64,000 bases of DNA. Source: Lacibacter sediminis. GTDB taxonomy: Bacteria > Bacteroidota > Bacteroidia > Chitinophagales > Chitinophagaceae. Shown here piece after piece: positions 1 to 9,665 of this stretch (position 1 is the first letter of the stretch; the number at the start of each line of letters is the position of its first letter). The notes beneath the pieces were generated by a model. That model did no database searches. It was not told where the DNA came from and saw only the letters and a list, made by a program, of their open reading frames with translations. The translations under genes were made by a program, and so were the position numbers. The stretch lies in NCBI RefSeq assembly GCF_014168535.1, contig NZ_CP060007.1:2480001-2544000 (forward strand), written 5' to 3'.

Positions 1-243
1 TTCTTCAAATTCTGTATCACGGTTGCGCCATTCTTTCTCGCCATCTTCTGTTAAGAGGTTTGTGAAGCGACTAAGCATGTTGCCAACCAGATGTTGTATG
101 ATGATAGCAATGCTGTTGCTTGCGTCATTTGCTTGATAATGAAAATTTGCTTCGCTTAATTGTGCAAAAGTTTTATCGGCCAGCTCTTTGTAATATGTGC
201 TGCGTTTGATGTAGGATGATAAAAAGGTTTCTGCTAAATTCAT
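1..243 (-). CDS. DUF1572 / DinB-like protein, N-terminal part (runs off window)
   Basis: The minus strand opens with ATG at 243 and stays open to the window edge (81 codons). The translation contains MNLAETFLSSYI, then ANDASNSIAIIIQHLVGNML and RFTNLLTEDGEKEWRNRD. This matches the conserved start of the DUF1572 family of DinB-like four-helix proteins, in which an 'SNSIAxIxxHLxGNMxSRxxxFLTxDGEKxWRxRD' block is typical. DinB-superfamily proteins are metal-binding helical bundles, some of them thiol-dependent transferases; the role of DUF1572 is unknown. The C-terminal half lies outside the window. The family call rests on motif recognition only. Confidence 0.75.
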   Translation of the reverse strand, partial: MNLAETFLSSYIKRSTYYKELADKTFAQLSEANFHYQANDASNSIAIIIQHLVGNMLSRFTNLLTEDGEKEWRNRDTEFEE

Positions 244-312
244 GAGTGATGAATAATGAGTGATGAGTTTATTTCTTACTTCGTACTTCCAATTTTGTAC
301 TTCGTACTTTCT
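244..312. repeat. Short degenerate direct repeats between genes
   Basis: The gap between the DinB-like gene and ggt consists of two short-word repeats. The unit gagtgatga/taatgagtgatgag occurs first, and acttcgtactt occurs twice around a related ttgtactt. The same style of low-complexity intergenic DNA recurs near 18.0, 23.4, 31.8, 42.4 and 44.9 kb. Confidence 0.5.
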
Positions 313-1996
313 AATATCCTTCTGCATGATCATCGCCCCGGTTATCAGCAACTGCTTCAACAACTCCATTTACAATCTTAATAGCTTCAAAACGACCAAT
401 ACTGTTACGCTCAACAATTTTGTATCCCATCTCTTCCAGCTTTGTTCTTACTTCCATTGGGAACCCTTTCTCTACATACACCACATCGGGCAACCATTGA
501 TGATGAAAGCGTGGTTTCCAAACCGCATCTTCAAGACTCATGTTAAATTCAAGCGTGTTCAACAATACCTGGTAAACCTGTGTTGGTATCGTTGTGCCGC
601 CGGGAGAACCAATGATCAGATAGGGTTTCCCATTCTTCAAGACAATCGTCGGAGTCATTGAACTAAGCATGCGCTTGTTTGGCGCAATTGCGTTGGCTTC
701 GGTTCCCAATGCGCCATACATATTTGGCACGCCTGGCTTCACACTGAAATCATCCATCTCGTTATTCAATAAAAAACCGGCACCGCCAACTACTGTTCTG
801 CTTCCATAACCACCGTTGAGAGTTGTGGTTACTGAAACAGCATTGCCCATTGCATCATAAACAGAAAGATGAGTGGTTTCCTCGCTTTCAGGATTAACAT
901 TACCATGTCCTGTTGTTTTACTATTACCGGCTTTGCCTAATTCAAAATCGCTCATGCGTTGCTGTAAGTAAGCTGGTGAGGTGAGCTTTTGTACCGGCAC
1001 TTTTACAAAATCCTTATCGCCTAAAAATTCTGCACGGTCGGCATAGGCCCTGCGTTCTGCTTCCACCATCAATTGTACTGCCTGCCAGGAATGAAAACCA
1101 TATTGAGCAATATTCCTGTTCTCTACCATGCCCATCATTTGTTGAATTAAAATGCCGCCACTGCTTACCAACGGCATACCTATGATCGTGTATTCTTTAT
1201 ACTTCGACTGCATTGCCACACGCTTAGCAGTTTTATAATTTTTCAAATCAGCTAATGTGATGAGGCCATTGCCTCGTTTCATTTCTGCAACGATCAAACG
1301 TGCTGTTTCGCCTTCGTAAAACCCTTTTTGCCCAAGATCACGAATCCGTTTAAGTGTGTTGGCAAGATCCTGTTGAATTAATGTATCACCGGCTTGCCAG
1401 CCACCATATTTTACAAACGCACTTGGTTTTGTGCTATATCGCACAAATTCACCCATTGTATTATTTAATCCTCTTGCTTCTGCTTCTGTAATTACAAATC
1501 CTTTTTCAGCAAGATCAATGGCCGGTTGAATTAATTGTTTAAATGGAAGTTTAGCATAAGTATGTGCAGTAAATAAACCTGCAACGGTACCCGGCACGCC
1601 TGATGCCCAATGACCGTTTTGACTGAGATTTGTTTGCGCATTCCCCTCTTTGTCGAGGTACATATCCCTGCTTGCAGAACCGGGTGCTTTTTCCCTGTAA
1701 TCGAGTGCAACCTGTTCACCTTTATTGGTAACAGCTACCATAAAGCCACCACCGCCAATATTGCCTGCACCGGGAAATACAACTGCCAGTGCCAATTGTG
1801 TTGCAATGGCAGCATCAAAGGCATTGCCACCTTTCTTCATAATGGCTACACCTACTTTGCTGGCAAGTGGGTGTGCACTCACAACTGCCGCCTTTCCTCC
1901 GCTCGTTTTCTTTTCAATAGAATACTTATAGGGATTGTATTGCGCAATGGACGGGAGAGCGACAACCAACAGAAGTAAGACAACCAGTTTTCTCAT
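311..1996 (-). CDS. ggt: Gamma-glutamyltransferase (periplasmic)
   Basis: 561 aa. An N-terminal Sec signal (hydrophobic LVVLLLLVVALPSIAQ) directs the protein to the periplasm. It belongs to the Ntn-hydrolase gamma-glutamyltranspeptidase family, which removes the gamma-glutamyl group of glutathione and transfers it to water or amino acids. The precursor self-cleaves at a threonine; here EETTHLSVYD around residues 372-381 supplies it (Thr374), matching the TTHYSVVD site of E. coli Ggt. Other family marks are GNAFDAAIAT (57-66), GNIGGGGFM (78-86), YADRAEFLGD (318-327) and the C-terminal SSMTPTIVL and GSPGGTTIPTQ segments. Length is normal. It is divergent from the M14 peptidase gene, with 133 bp between the starts. 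Confidence 0.95.
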   Translation of the reverse strand: MRKLVVLLLLVVALPSIAQYNPYKYSIEKKTSGGKAAVVSAHPLASKVGVAIMKKGGNAFDAAIATQLALAVVFPGAGNIGGGGFMVAVTNKGEQVALDYREKAPGSASRDMYLDKEGNAQTNLSQNGHWASGVPGTVAGLFTAHTYAKLPFKQLIQPAIDLAEKGFVITEAEARGLNNTMGEFVRYSTKPSAFVKYGGWQAGDTLIQQDLANTLKRIRDLGQKGFYEGETARLIVAEMKRGNGLITLADLKNYKTAKRVAMQSKYKEYTIIGMPLVSSGGILIQQMMGMVENRNIAQYGFHSWQAVQLMVEAERRAYADRAEFLGDKDFVKVPVQKLTSPAYLQQRMSDFELGKAGNSKTTGHGNVNPESEETTHLSVYDAMGNAVSVTTTLNGGYGSRTVVGGAGFLLNNEMDDFSVKPGVPNMYGALGTEANAIAPNKRMLSSMTPTIVLKNGKPYLIIGSPGGTTIPTQVYQVLLNTLEFNMSLEDAVWKPRFHHQWLPDVVYVEKGFPMEVRTKLEEMGYKIVERNSIGRFEAIKIVNGVVEAVADNRGDDHAEGY

Positions 1997-2104
1997 GAAC
2001 TTAATTTTACCGAAATTAATTTTTTACTGCTTAACTCCGCTTATCTTAGGCATAAATTAAACCAACTGTATGATAAGCGGCTGACTCTATGTTGGTCGCT
2101 TTTT

Positions 2105-2112
2105 TAAATTTG
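2105..2112 (+). promoter_or_regulatory. TAnnTTTG -7 box for the M14 peptidase gene
   Basis: TAAATTTG lies 17 bp upstream of the ATG at 2130 and fits the Bacteroidota sigma-ABfr -7 consensus TAnnTTTG. No good -33 TTTG is seen at the expected spacing. Confidence 0.45.
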
Positions 2113-2129
2113 CAACCATAATTTAATGT

Positions 2130-4634
2130 ATGAGAAAAAAAGTTTCCCTGATAATTGCGCTGTGCGTATCTCTGGCATCAATGGCGCAGGTACAAAGTCC
2201 TGAACAGTTTCTTGGTTATAAGATCGGCACCCGTTACACGCCACACTGGAAAGTGGTGAGCTATTTTCAGCATGTAGCGGCCAATGCACCAAAAACAGTA
2301 AAGCTGCAACAGTATGGCCAAACAAACGAAGGACGTCCGTTGATGGTGGCTTTTATTTCTTCAGAGGAAAACATGAGCAACCTGGAAGCGATACGTGTAA
2401 ACAATTTACGACTGGCTAATCTTTCAAAAGACAGGGCAGCGCCAAATGAAAATGCGCCTGCAATTGTATGGATGAGTTACAATGTGCATGGTAACGAAAC
2501 ATCAAGCAGTGAAGCGGCTTTGATGACGGTGTATGCACTGGTTGATCCATCAAACACAAAAACAAAAGAGTGGCTGAAGAATACAGTTGTGGTGATGGAT
2601 CCATGTATTAACCCCGATGGCCGTGACCGTTATGTAAACTGGTTCAATTCTGTTGTGGGTGTCAATGCAAATCCACGTATGGATACCCGTGAGCATCGTG
2701 ATCCATGGCCAGGCGGAAGAACCAATCATTACAATTTTGATTTGAACCGTGACTGGGCGTGGCAAACGCAGGTGGAGAGTCAACAACGTTTGAAATTATA
2801 CAATCAATGGATGCCGCAGATACATGTGGATTATCATGAGCAGGGAATTAATGAGCCTTACTATTTTGCTCCTGCAGCTGAACCTTTTCATGAAGTGATC
2901 ACACAATGGCAACGTGATTTTCAAACTACGATTGGAAAGAATCACGCAAAATATTTTGATGCAAATGGCTGGTTATATTTTACCAAACTCCGTTTCGATT
3001 TGTTTTATCCATCTTACGGTGATACATACCCTACATACAATGGTGCAATTGGTATGACGTATGAGCAGGGTGGTGGTCCGGCAGGTGGTGCAACTGCATT
3101 AACAGAAGAAGGAGATACCCTAACCTTGTTAGACAGAGCAACACATCATTTTACAACAGGGTTGAGCACAGTTGAAATTTCTTCGATCAATGCGAATAAA
3201 CTAATTACAGAATTCCGAAAGTTTTTTAATAAAGGTGTAAGCAGCGGTTTTGGTGAATACAAAACCTATGTAATAAAGAACAATGCAAAAGATGCAGATC
3301 GCATTGCTGCATTAACACAATTGCTCGATAAGAATGGAATTGAATATGGAACTGCTGCAAGTGCTGGTAAGGGCTATAATTATTTTACAGGCAAAGACGA
3401 AAGTTTCAATGTTGCAAATGGAGATCTGGTGATCAGTGCTTTTCAGCCACGTTCTGCGATGGTGCAGGTATTGTTTGAACCAAAATCAAAACTCAGTGAT
3501 TCTGCAACGTATGATATTACTGCATGGAGTTTACCCTATGCATATGGCTTGCAGGCTTTTGCTTCAAAAGATCGCATTAATACAAGTGCTTATCAAAAAC
3601 CTGCACAGGTAAATAATTCTTCTGTTGATGCTTATGCATATGTTATTAAATGGGAGAGTGTGCAAAGTGCGAAAGTAGTGGGTGATTTGTTAGAGAAAGG
3701 AATCAAACTTCGTTACACGGAAGTGCCGTTTGAAGTTGGCGGACAGAAATTTGATCGTGGTTCCATCATCATTATGAAAACAAGTAACCAATCATTTGGT
3801 GCACAATTGTGGAAGCTTGTTGCTGATGCAGCTAATGCAGCGAACATAAAAACTTATCCTATCTCCACAGGCTTTGTTGATGCCGGTGGTGATCTGGGAA
3901 GCGATCTTGTATCGCCCTTCAAATTCAAGAATGTGGTATTGCTTACCGGTGAAGGTGTTAATGGAAATGCAGCGGGTGAGATCTGGCATTTCTTTGATAA
4001 ACAATTGGAGTATCCTGTTTCATTGGTTTACGCAAATGATATCAGTCGTATCAACTGGCAGCAAACCGATGTGATCATTATTCCCGATGGGAACTATCGT
4101 TTTCTCAGCGATAAGGCATCGGCCGATCAATTGAAGGATTGGATAAGCAAAGGCGGTAAAGTAATTGCTATGGAAGGTGCTGCTACTGCATTTGCACGCT
4201 TAGATTGGGGATTAAAATCAAAGAAGACAGATGAAGCTGCAAGTAAAGATCCATACGATCCCTTACGTTCTTTTGAAAACCGTGAGCGTGATTTTGTACG
4301 CAACATGACGCCGGGTTCTATTTACAAAGTTGAGCTTGACAATACTCATCCTTTGGCATTTGGGTATCCCAATTACTATTTCACATTAAAGATGGACGAC
4401 AATATTTTCGACTTCTTCAATAACACAGGTTGGAATGTTGGTGTGATCAAGAAAGAGGGACAGCTTGCCGGCTTTGTGGGTTATAAACTCAAAGACCGTT
4501 TGAAAGATGGATTGTTGTTTGGTGCACAAAACATCGGTCGTGGATCAGTAGTTTATATCACCGATGATATTATGTTCCGCAATTTCTGGGAGAATGGAAA
4601 GTTGATGTTGTGTAATGCGGTGTTTTTTAATTAA
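2130..4634 (+). CDS. M14 family zinc metallocarboxypeptidase, secreted
   Basis: 834 aa with a Sec signal ending at SMAQ (about residue 20). The N-terminal peptidase domain shows the M14 zinc site HGNE (His120, Glu123), the substrate-side NPDGRDRY (161-168) and FDLNRDW, and a third-ligand region IHVDYHEQG (His232 or His236). A later MTYEQGGG is a candidate for the catalytic glutamate. The C-terminal half (about 380-834) resembles the GATase1-like tail often found in large Bacteroidota M14 proteins, here with no catalytic triad I can identify. Probable role is removal of C-terminal residues from peptides in the periplasm or outside the cell. It stands alone, converges with the MG2 gene, and shares a terminator with it. 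Confidence 0.9.
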   Translation: MRKKVSLIIALCVSLASMAQVQSPEQFLGYKIGTRYTPHWKVVSYFQHVAANAPKTVKLQQYGQTNEGRPLMVAFISSEENMSNLEAIRVNNLRLANLSKDRAAPNENAPAIVWMSYNVHGNETSSSEAALMTVYALVDPSNTKTKEWLKNTVVVMDPCINPDGRDRYVNWFNSVVGVNANPRMDTREHRDPWPGGRTNHYNFDLNRDWAWQTQVESQQRLKLYNQWMPQIHVDYHEQGINEPYYFAPAAEPFHEVITQWQRDFQTTIGKNHAKYFDANGWLYFTKLRFDLFYPSYGDTYPTYNGAIGMTYEQGGGPAGGATALTEEGDTLTLLDRATHHFTTGLSTVEISSINANKLITEFRKFFNKGVSSGFGEYKTYVIKNNAKDADRIAALTQLLDKNGIEYGTAASAGKGYNYFTGKDESFNVANGDLVISAFQPRSAMVQVLFEPKSKLSDSATYDITAWSLPYAYGLQAFASKDRINTSAYQKPAQVNNSSVDAYAYVIKWESVQSAKVVGDLLEKGIKLRYTEVPFEVGGQKFDRGSIIIMKTSNQSFGAQLWKLVADAANAANIKTYPISTGFVDAGGDLGSDLVSPFKFKNVVLLTGEGVNGNAAGEIWHFFDKQLEYPVSLVYANDISRINWQQTDVIIIPDGNYRFLSDKASADQLKDWISKGGKVIAMEGAATAFARLDWGLKSKKTDEAASKDPYDPLRSFENRERDFVRNMTPGSIYKVELDNTHPLAFGYPNYYFTLKMDDNIFDFFNNTGWNVGVIKKEGQLAGFVGYKLKDRLKDGLLFGAQNIGRGSVVYITDDIMFRNFWENGKLMLCNAVFFN

Positions 4635-4655
4635 GAAAGCATGCGTCTCGAAAAT

Positions 4656-4689
4656 AAAAAGGCTCTCCGTTTATCGGAGAGCCTTTTTT
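4656..4689. terminator. Bidirectional rho-independent terminator
   Basis: GGCTCTCCG / CGGAGAGCC stem with a TTTAT loop, flanked by A5 on the left and T6 on the right. It works for both the M14 gene (+) and the MG2-like gene (-). Confidence 0.9.
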
Positions 4690-4698
4690 GATGTGTGG

Positions 4699-7107
4699 CT
4701 ACTCAATGATTTTTTCTAAATAATACAAATTCCCTTTTTTATCAATTCCCTGTATGATTACTTTGAATTTCTTGCTGTAATCATTATTATAAAACTGAAG
4801 ACTAGCTTTTCCATTTTCAAATTTCACTTGGTGCTGCCAAAGCAGGGTAGTGCGACGATCTTCAGTGTTACGAATTTCATCACGGGAAAAATCAGGGTTT
4901 ACAAATTGCAATGGAATTGAATAACCTGTTAATGTAGAAGTGGTAAAGTTGAAACGACTGCGCAGTTTACGAATGGTATAAATCAGCACACTTGGACCCG
5001 GCCCCATTTGACCAAGATGAAGGTTGGTGTTTCTATTTACTTTCACCAGTACAACTTCCTGAGGGTTGATGAAATTTAATTCTTCAGAAGAAATTGGTTG
5101 TTCGTTAAGGTAGTAACTGATAATGTCATTACTTGCTGATCCCGAGGATTCGGTTCCGCCCATGCCGCTAATACGATCGTAGCCGGAGTTAAATCGTAAG
5201 CCGAAAAATTCCTGTTCGAAAAGCTGGGCAAAGCTGATATATCCAAAGTTTTGATTGGGCGATTTTGTATATTCTGATTCACGGAAAGCGTCACTGGTCA
5301 ATACTTTGTTAAGGGAATCGACTTTACGTTCCTCCTTTGTTTTTCCTTTTATGATAATTTCTGCTAATTCTTTTCCCAATCCTGAAACACTATAGTTTTT
5401 TACAAACTGTTCATTGACGGTATTATTACCAGTCAATTCTTTATAGCCGGGATTAAAGCGTGCTGAAGCTATTTTGTCGTCGAGTGTGTCAATATATCCA
5501 GGCAATAACTCAAACGCAAGTTGACGTTTCTTCTTTTCTTTGTTAGTTGCCTGCAGATAAATGGTCGCCTGTTTACGAAAATGAAGGTCATTAACAGCAA
5601 AAGCACCTTTGTTGTCTAAACGTGATGTCGAAAATATCGTACTTGAATCTGCTCCTTTGGTTATGATGTCAACACGACTGGAGTCGAACTGCATACTCTC
5701 TTTTTCTTTCTTTACAGTACCACGAACTGAAATGCCTGTTTCAAAAAAATATCTAAGAGGAGGTTGCTTGCTTGTTTGAATTGCATCAGGGCTGAACCTT
5801 GCAGGATTTATCGTAAGCATCAGGGCATCAAGATATGCACTGCTTAATTCATAAGCTGTCCTGCCAATATTATTTTGGAACAGAAAACCATCACGATTAT
5901 TGGAATGGATCAATTGATATGTTTGTATGTTCGGGTGGTTTATAAATGAGTAATCCGGAAGGTCAGCGGGTATTATTGCAACAGATAAATCTGGGGACTC
6001 ATTATTGTTTACGGTAATGGTAAACTTATTCTTACCTTTTTTGACAAAAGAAAGAGAATCTACAGAAAGATTCAGCTCGTTGGCTGTTGCGGTTTGTACC
6101 CATATCCATCTTTCTGCTATTTGTTGCAGTTTGTTGTTAAATGCCAGAACCTGCATTAGCCCTTCTGAAAGGTTTTTTTTATTTAGAACTATCGCATTTT
6201 TTGCTTCTTCAAAATTGAATACCTGGGCTGTAACTGTTTTCCCATATTGTTGTGCAACAACAATGATCTCTTTGTTTTCACTTACAAACTGGTTTGTGGC
6301 GTTAGCTTGAATAAAAACTTTTGAAGCGGATAGGTTTGAAACATTCAGCACCATGCCGTTTTTATTACTGGTTGGTAACTCAAACAGTTTTTTATTGTTA
6401 AGATTAAGACTTACCTGTAAACTATACTTCTTTCCGGGCTCCGGTGTAAATTTTATTAAACCGATTCCCTCTGTGTGAAAAAAAGCAGATGCTACAGATT
6501 TTTTGTTTTCATCGATAAGTTCAGCCTTTGCATTCAATACAGGCATTTGGTTCGCATCAGTTACACGAAAAGCAATGCTGTTCTCGAACGAGTCAATTAG
6601 TTTGCCACTTTCAGGAAAAAAATCAACAGTAAACGATGATTCGGGCAGGTAATAAGATTTTGATTGATCTCTTTTACCCAGAATAAAAACATATTGCTCG
6701 CTAATTGATGATGGCTCGTTTAACATCCACAGCGTGTACGATCTTATACGGTAAATGCCTGTAACAAGTGAATCGGGAATAAATAAGTTGCCTGTTGCAG
6801 AGCCATTTGCAGCCTTCCACATATTTTTTGATAATACATTTCCCTTTGCATCGCTGAAATCGGTGTATACAACATTGCTCAGTGGTACTGGCAGGTCATT
6901 TGTTGTAAGGTACGTCTTGAACCAAATGTTTTCTCCCGGTTGATAGAAACGTTTATCGGTATGAAGAAAGCATTTTTCAGAAGGGTTCAACTCATAAAGC
7001 TGCCTGATATTGGTAATGATACGTGCAATACCTGTGTCGTTTATTTGGGCATTAGTGCTTTTAAATAACAGGCATAGAAAAAAGGAAAGTGTAATAACAG
7101 GTTTCAA
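4699..7107 (-). CDS. MG2-domain / TonB-plug-like surface protein, unknown function
   Basis: 802 aa from the TTG at 7107, which gives a typical signal peptide (KPVITLSFFLCLLFKSTNAQ). The open frame reaches 7152, but that extension runs into the terminator hairpin of the upstream gene and has no ATG, so 7107 is preferred. Residues about 40-130 (FLHTDKRFYQPGENIWFKTY) are typical of the macroglobulin-like MG2 beta-sandwich. The last 200 residues (SYYLNEQPI, INPQEVVLVKV, GPSVLIYTIRK) resemble an isolated TonB-receptor plug without a barrel. Such roughly 800-aa proteins are common in Bacteroidota and have no assigned function. It follows SusC-SusD-DUF4397 on the same strand but beyond a terminator, so co-transcription is uncertain. 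Confidence 0.7.
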   Translation of the reverse strand: MKPVITLSFFLCLLFKSTNAQINDTGIARIITNIRQLYELNPSEKCFLHTDKRFYQPGENIWFKTYLTTNDLPVPLSNVVYTDFSDAKGNVLSKNMWKAANGSATGNLFIPDSLVTGIYRIRSYTLWMLNEPSSISEQYVFILGKRDQSKSYYLPESSFTVDFFPESGKLIDSFENSIAFRVTDANQMPVLNAKAELIDENKKSVASAFFHTEGIGLIKFTPEPGKKYSLQVSLNLNNKKLFELPTSNKNGMVLNVSNLSASKVFIQANATNQFVSENKEIIVVAQQYGKTVTAQVFNFEEAKNAIVLNKKNLSEGLMQVLAFNNKLQQIAERWIWVQTATANELNLSVDSLSFVKKGKNKFTITVNNNESPDLSVAIIPADLPDYSFINHPNIQTYQLIHSNNRDGFLFQNNIGRTAYELSSAYLDALMLTINPARFSPDAIQTSKQPPLRYFFETGISVRGTVKKEKESMQFDSSRVDIITKGADSSTIFSTSRLDNKGAFAVNDLHFRKQATIYLQATNKEKKKRQLAFELLPGYIDTLDDKIASARFNPGYKELTGNNTVNEQFVKNYSVSGLGKELAEIIIKGKTKEERKVDSLNKVLTSDAFRESEYTKSPNQNFGYISFAQLFEQEFFGLRFNSGYDRISGMGGTESSGSASNDIISYYLNEQPISSEELNFINPQEVVLVKVNRNTNLHLGQMGPGPSVLIYTIRKLRSRFNFTTSTLTGYSIPLQFVNPDFSRDEIRNTEDRRTTLLWQHQVKFENGKASLQFYNNDYSKKFKVIIQGIDKKGNLYYLEKIIE

Positions 7108-7133
7108 GCAAGTGATATTTATTGTAAAGTAAT

Positions 7134-7172
7134 AAAAAAACCTCCTGAACAAAAGTTGTGCAGGAGGTTTTT
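7134..7172 (-). terminator. Terminator after the DUF4397 lipoprotein gene
   Basis: AAAAACCTCCTG / CAGGAGGTTTTT, a 12-bp stem with a 13-nt loop followed by T7 on the minus strand. It separates the sus operon from the MG2 gene and overlaps the artificial 5' extension of that ORF. Confidence 0.85.
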
Positions 7173-7187
7173 GAAGAACAGGAAAGA

Positions 7188-7976
7188 CTATTTATTGCGA
7201 TAGGAAATAAGCGCCGGTGCCCGGAGACCTGTAGCGCCAACAAATCCTTTTGCTATAAGTGTTGCAGACATTTTATTTGCGAGCGTTAAAGAAATTGTTC
7301 CTACAACAGTGCTGGTGCCTGTCCATTTAATACGGAATGTATTTGTTGTTGCGCTGCCCAATCTACTTAGCTCGATAAAAGGGGTGGCCTGTTTGAATTT
7401 AATGCCCGAAAAGATGAGTGAATCCGTTGTATTTGCATAAACATCAATAGCAGGTGTTGCATTAGGCGGGTTGGGAATGGTGTTCACAAAACGAACTCTG
7501 TAGTTTGCATCTGCAGCAGGATATTTAATGTCATCTTCTACAACCAGAACACGATCTGCTTTTTTAATTGAATCGCAAATAAAAAGGCTGTAATATTTCT
7601 GTAATTTAAATACTATCGGCTCATACCTGTATAGAAACGAATCACGTGTAGTGGCAGGTGGTGTGCCAAGTGCCAGGCTTACATCAAGGTTACGTTCTGT
7701 CATAATTCTGTTTACAGCATAATAGTCTTGCCCTGAAGGAAACGTAGCTCCAACCGCTGTTGGGACTGCACTCAACAATGTTTTATTATAAGTAAAACGG
7801 AACGCTGCACTCGTTTGTCCCGAAAAAGCTGGTTGAGCAAACGGATAGACATTTATAATTTTTACAAACGAGTGCATATAAGGATCTTGTGCTTCGTAGC
7901 TTGCGTTGTAATCAGATTTCTTTTCACAGGAAAACTGAAGAAAGGCAACAGAAAGTATGATGATGATCTTTTTCAT
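7188..7976 (-). CDS. DUF4397-like lipoprotein, third gene of sus operon
   Basis: 262 aa. ATG at 7976 gives KKIIIILSVAFLQFSC with lipid-attachment Cys at residue 17; a longer reading to 8018 would overlap susD and lacks a proper signal. The C-terminal part shows AIDVYANTTDSLIFSG followed by KFKQATPFIEL, close to the 'DVYxNGxxxxSGLxFGQAT' pattern of DUF4397 beta-sandwich lipoproteins. It starts 23 bp after susD and is very probably co-transcribed with it. In SusC/D systems such extra lipoproteins often sit at the cell surface and bind substrate; the ligand here is unknown. Confidence 0.75.
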   Translation of the reverse strand: MKKIIIILSVAFLQFSCEKKSDYNASYEAQDPYMHSFVKIINVYPFAQPAFSGQTSAAFRFTYNKTLLSAVPTAVGATFPSGQDYYAVNRIMTERNLDVSLALGTPPATTRDSFLYRYEPIVFKLQKYYSLFICDSIKKADRVLVVEDDIKYPAADANYRVRFVNTIPNPPNATPAIDVYANTTDSLIFSGIKFKQATPFIELSRLGSATTNTFRIKWTGTSTVVGTISLTLANKMSATLIAKGFVGATGLRAPALISYRNK

Positions 7977-7999
7977 TATTGAAATTTTGCCATTAGTAA

Positions 8000-9646
8000 T
8001 TAAGGTTTCGAAAACCAAACTTCTTTTGTATGCCAGTCTGGTTTTTCTGCTCCGAGTTTAGTTAACTCTGCAATGTTCCAAACATACTCCGAGTTATAAC
8101 GATAGCGTACCCTGTACACTTTTTCTGAATTATTGTCTGTCCACAGAACCGTCCCTGACGGTGGGACAAAATCACGATAAACCTGGAGTCCGCCTCTGGT
8201 ATCAGTATAGTGATAGCGACGCATGTCAACCCATGTTTCTAATGCGCCATGACCAAACAGGGCGATATACTTCTGCAGCATAATATGCGATAAAGTAAGA
8301 TCATTAGAAGACGCAGGTACTACGTTGGTGTTTGCTAAAAAAGCATCTCTCACTGCAACTGTAATAAGATTAGCTGCCGGTACATTTGCCGAATACTCTG
8401 TCTGCAGCATATCAAAATTTAATTCTATTGCTCTTCTGTAAGCAGCCAATGCAGCTGCTTTATCATTTTTTATGAAGGCAGCTTCAGCTTTCATAAAATG
8501 TATTTCGCTGGCAGTAAGAACAGGCATGGGACTTCCGTTTCTGAAAATATAACGTGCACGGCTATCATCTTTGGGCGCAACTGTTGAATCGTACCGGGCT
8601 CCCCAGAAACTTTCGGGTCTGTTCAATGTGTCAGTAATTGAGACTATTCCTCCATTAACAGGAATGCCATTGAACTGGCCGCTTTTTGAAGGACGAATAA
8701 GATACCATTTACGGGGATCATCAACACCTGAAAATGCTGAATTGTTACCTTTTAAAAGGTCTGTTATAAATGCTGCTTGTCTGATTGCAAAAGTAGATCC
8801 AAGATTGTTTCTTACTGGGCCATAAAAATTTGAGTTGGCACTAAAGCCGGGCGTAGCAATAAACTTCACAACGGCATTGTCAGCATTTGTTGTGATTGCT
8901 TTATCGCAATAATAAATGACAGAATCTGCTTTATAATCTGTTTTGTTTGAAAGATGATGGTAGGATCGGGCAAGTATGCTATAAACAAATTTTTTCCACT
9001 TTGTAACATCTCCGTTATACAGGTAGGCATCTCCTTTTGCAAGATTTTGTTGGCTTACGCCATCACCTGTTTTATCAAGGTTTTCCAGTGCCTTAAAACA
9101 AAGTTCACGCACATACTTGTAAACTTCTTCTTCTTTGTCGAATTTAAATGTAAGAAGGTTTGTGTTAAATGCTTCTTTCAAAATAACCTCGCCATGATAG
9201 TCTGTAAGTTGTAACCAACTCCATGCAAAGATGGCTTGACCAACACCAACATAATCCCATTTTTTTTCTTCAGCTGCCCAGTCGATCATTTTCATACAAT
9301 TCTGGCCGATGTCGTAGTAATGTGCTCTCCAAATCGAGCCCGCATTGTCGCTGTTTGCAGTAACTCCGCCCATACGCTCGTATTGTGAAGTACTATTAGC
9401 TGCAGTACTTACAGTATAGCTTGCAAAGCTTTGAATGTACAGCGAAATATACCTTGCATCAGCCATTGAGCCATGTCCGGCACTGTTGCCAACCATTGAT
9501 GAAATAATTGGCCCTAGCAATGTTTCCGGTGGAACCTTTGTCGGAGCGTTAGGATTCAAATATGCATCGTCAAGTTTTTTATTACACGAGCTAATTATGC
9601 CTGAAAAAAGGAAAAGAAGGGCAGTTATTTTAAGTAATGATTTCAT
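8000..9646 (-). CDS. SusD/RagB-like nutrient-binding lipoprotein (SusD-like_2 type)
   Basis: 548 aa. The lipoprotein signal ends at FSGIISSC (Cys about 21). The mature start has 'LDDAYLNPNAPTKVPPETLL' (about 25-44), typical of the SusD-like_2 subgroup, and later segments include WAEEKKWDYVGVGQA, ASEIHFMKAEAAF and LQKYIALFGHGALETWVDMRR. SusD-like proteins form the lid over a SusC barrel and capture ligands such as glycans or peptides. It starts 19 bp downstream of susC. The subgroup and the absence of nearby glycosidases suggest a ligand other than starch, possibly oligopeptides; this is inference. Confidence 0.93.
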   Translation of the reverse strand: MKSLLKITALLFLFSGIISSCNKKLDDAYLNPNAPTKVPPETLLGPIISSMVGNSAGHGSMADARYISLYIQSFASYTVSTAANSTSQYERMGGVTANSDNAGSIWRAHYYDIGQNCMKMIDWAAEEKKWDYVGVGQAIFAWSWLQLTDYHGEVILKEAFNTNLLTFKFDKEEEVYKYVRELCFKALENLDKTGDGVSQQNLAKGDAYLYNGDVTKWKKFVYSILARSYHHLSNKTDYKADSVIYYCDKAITTNADNAVVKFIATPGFSANSNFYGPVRNNLGSTFAIRQAAFITDLLKGNNSAFSGVDDPRKWYLIRPSKSGQFNGIPVNGGIVSITDTLNRPESFWGARYDSTVAPKDDSRARYIFRNGSPMPVLTASEIHFMKAEAAFIKNDKAAALAAYRRAIELNFDMLQTEYSANVPAANLITVAVRDAFLANTNVVPASSNDLTLSHIMLQKYIALFGHGALETWVDMRRYHYTDTRGGLQVYRDFVPPSGTVLWTDNNSEKVYRVRYRYNSEYVWNIAELTKLGAEKPDWHTKEVWFSKP

Positions 9647-9665
9647 TGAAATTGTTTTTCAGTAA

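Noticed and set aside
260..661. 133-codon plus ORF over the 3' end of ggt
   Set aside because: Antisense shadow; begins in the short repeats.
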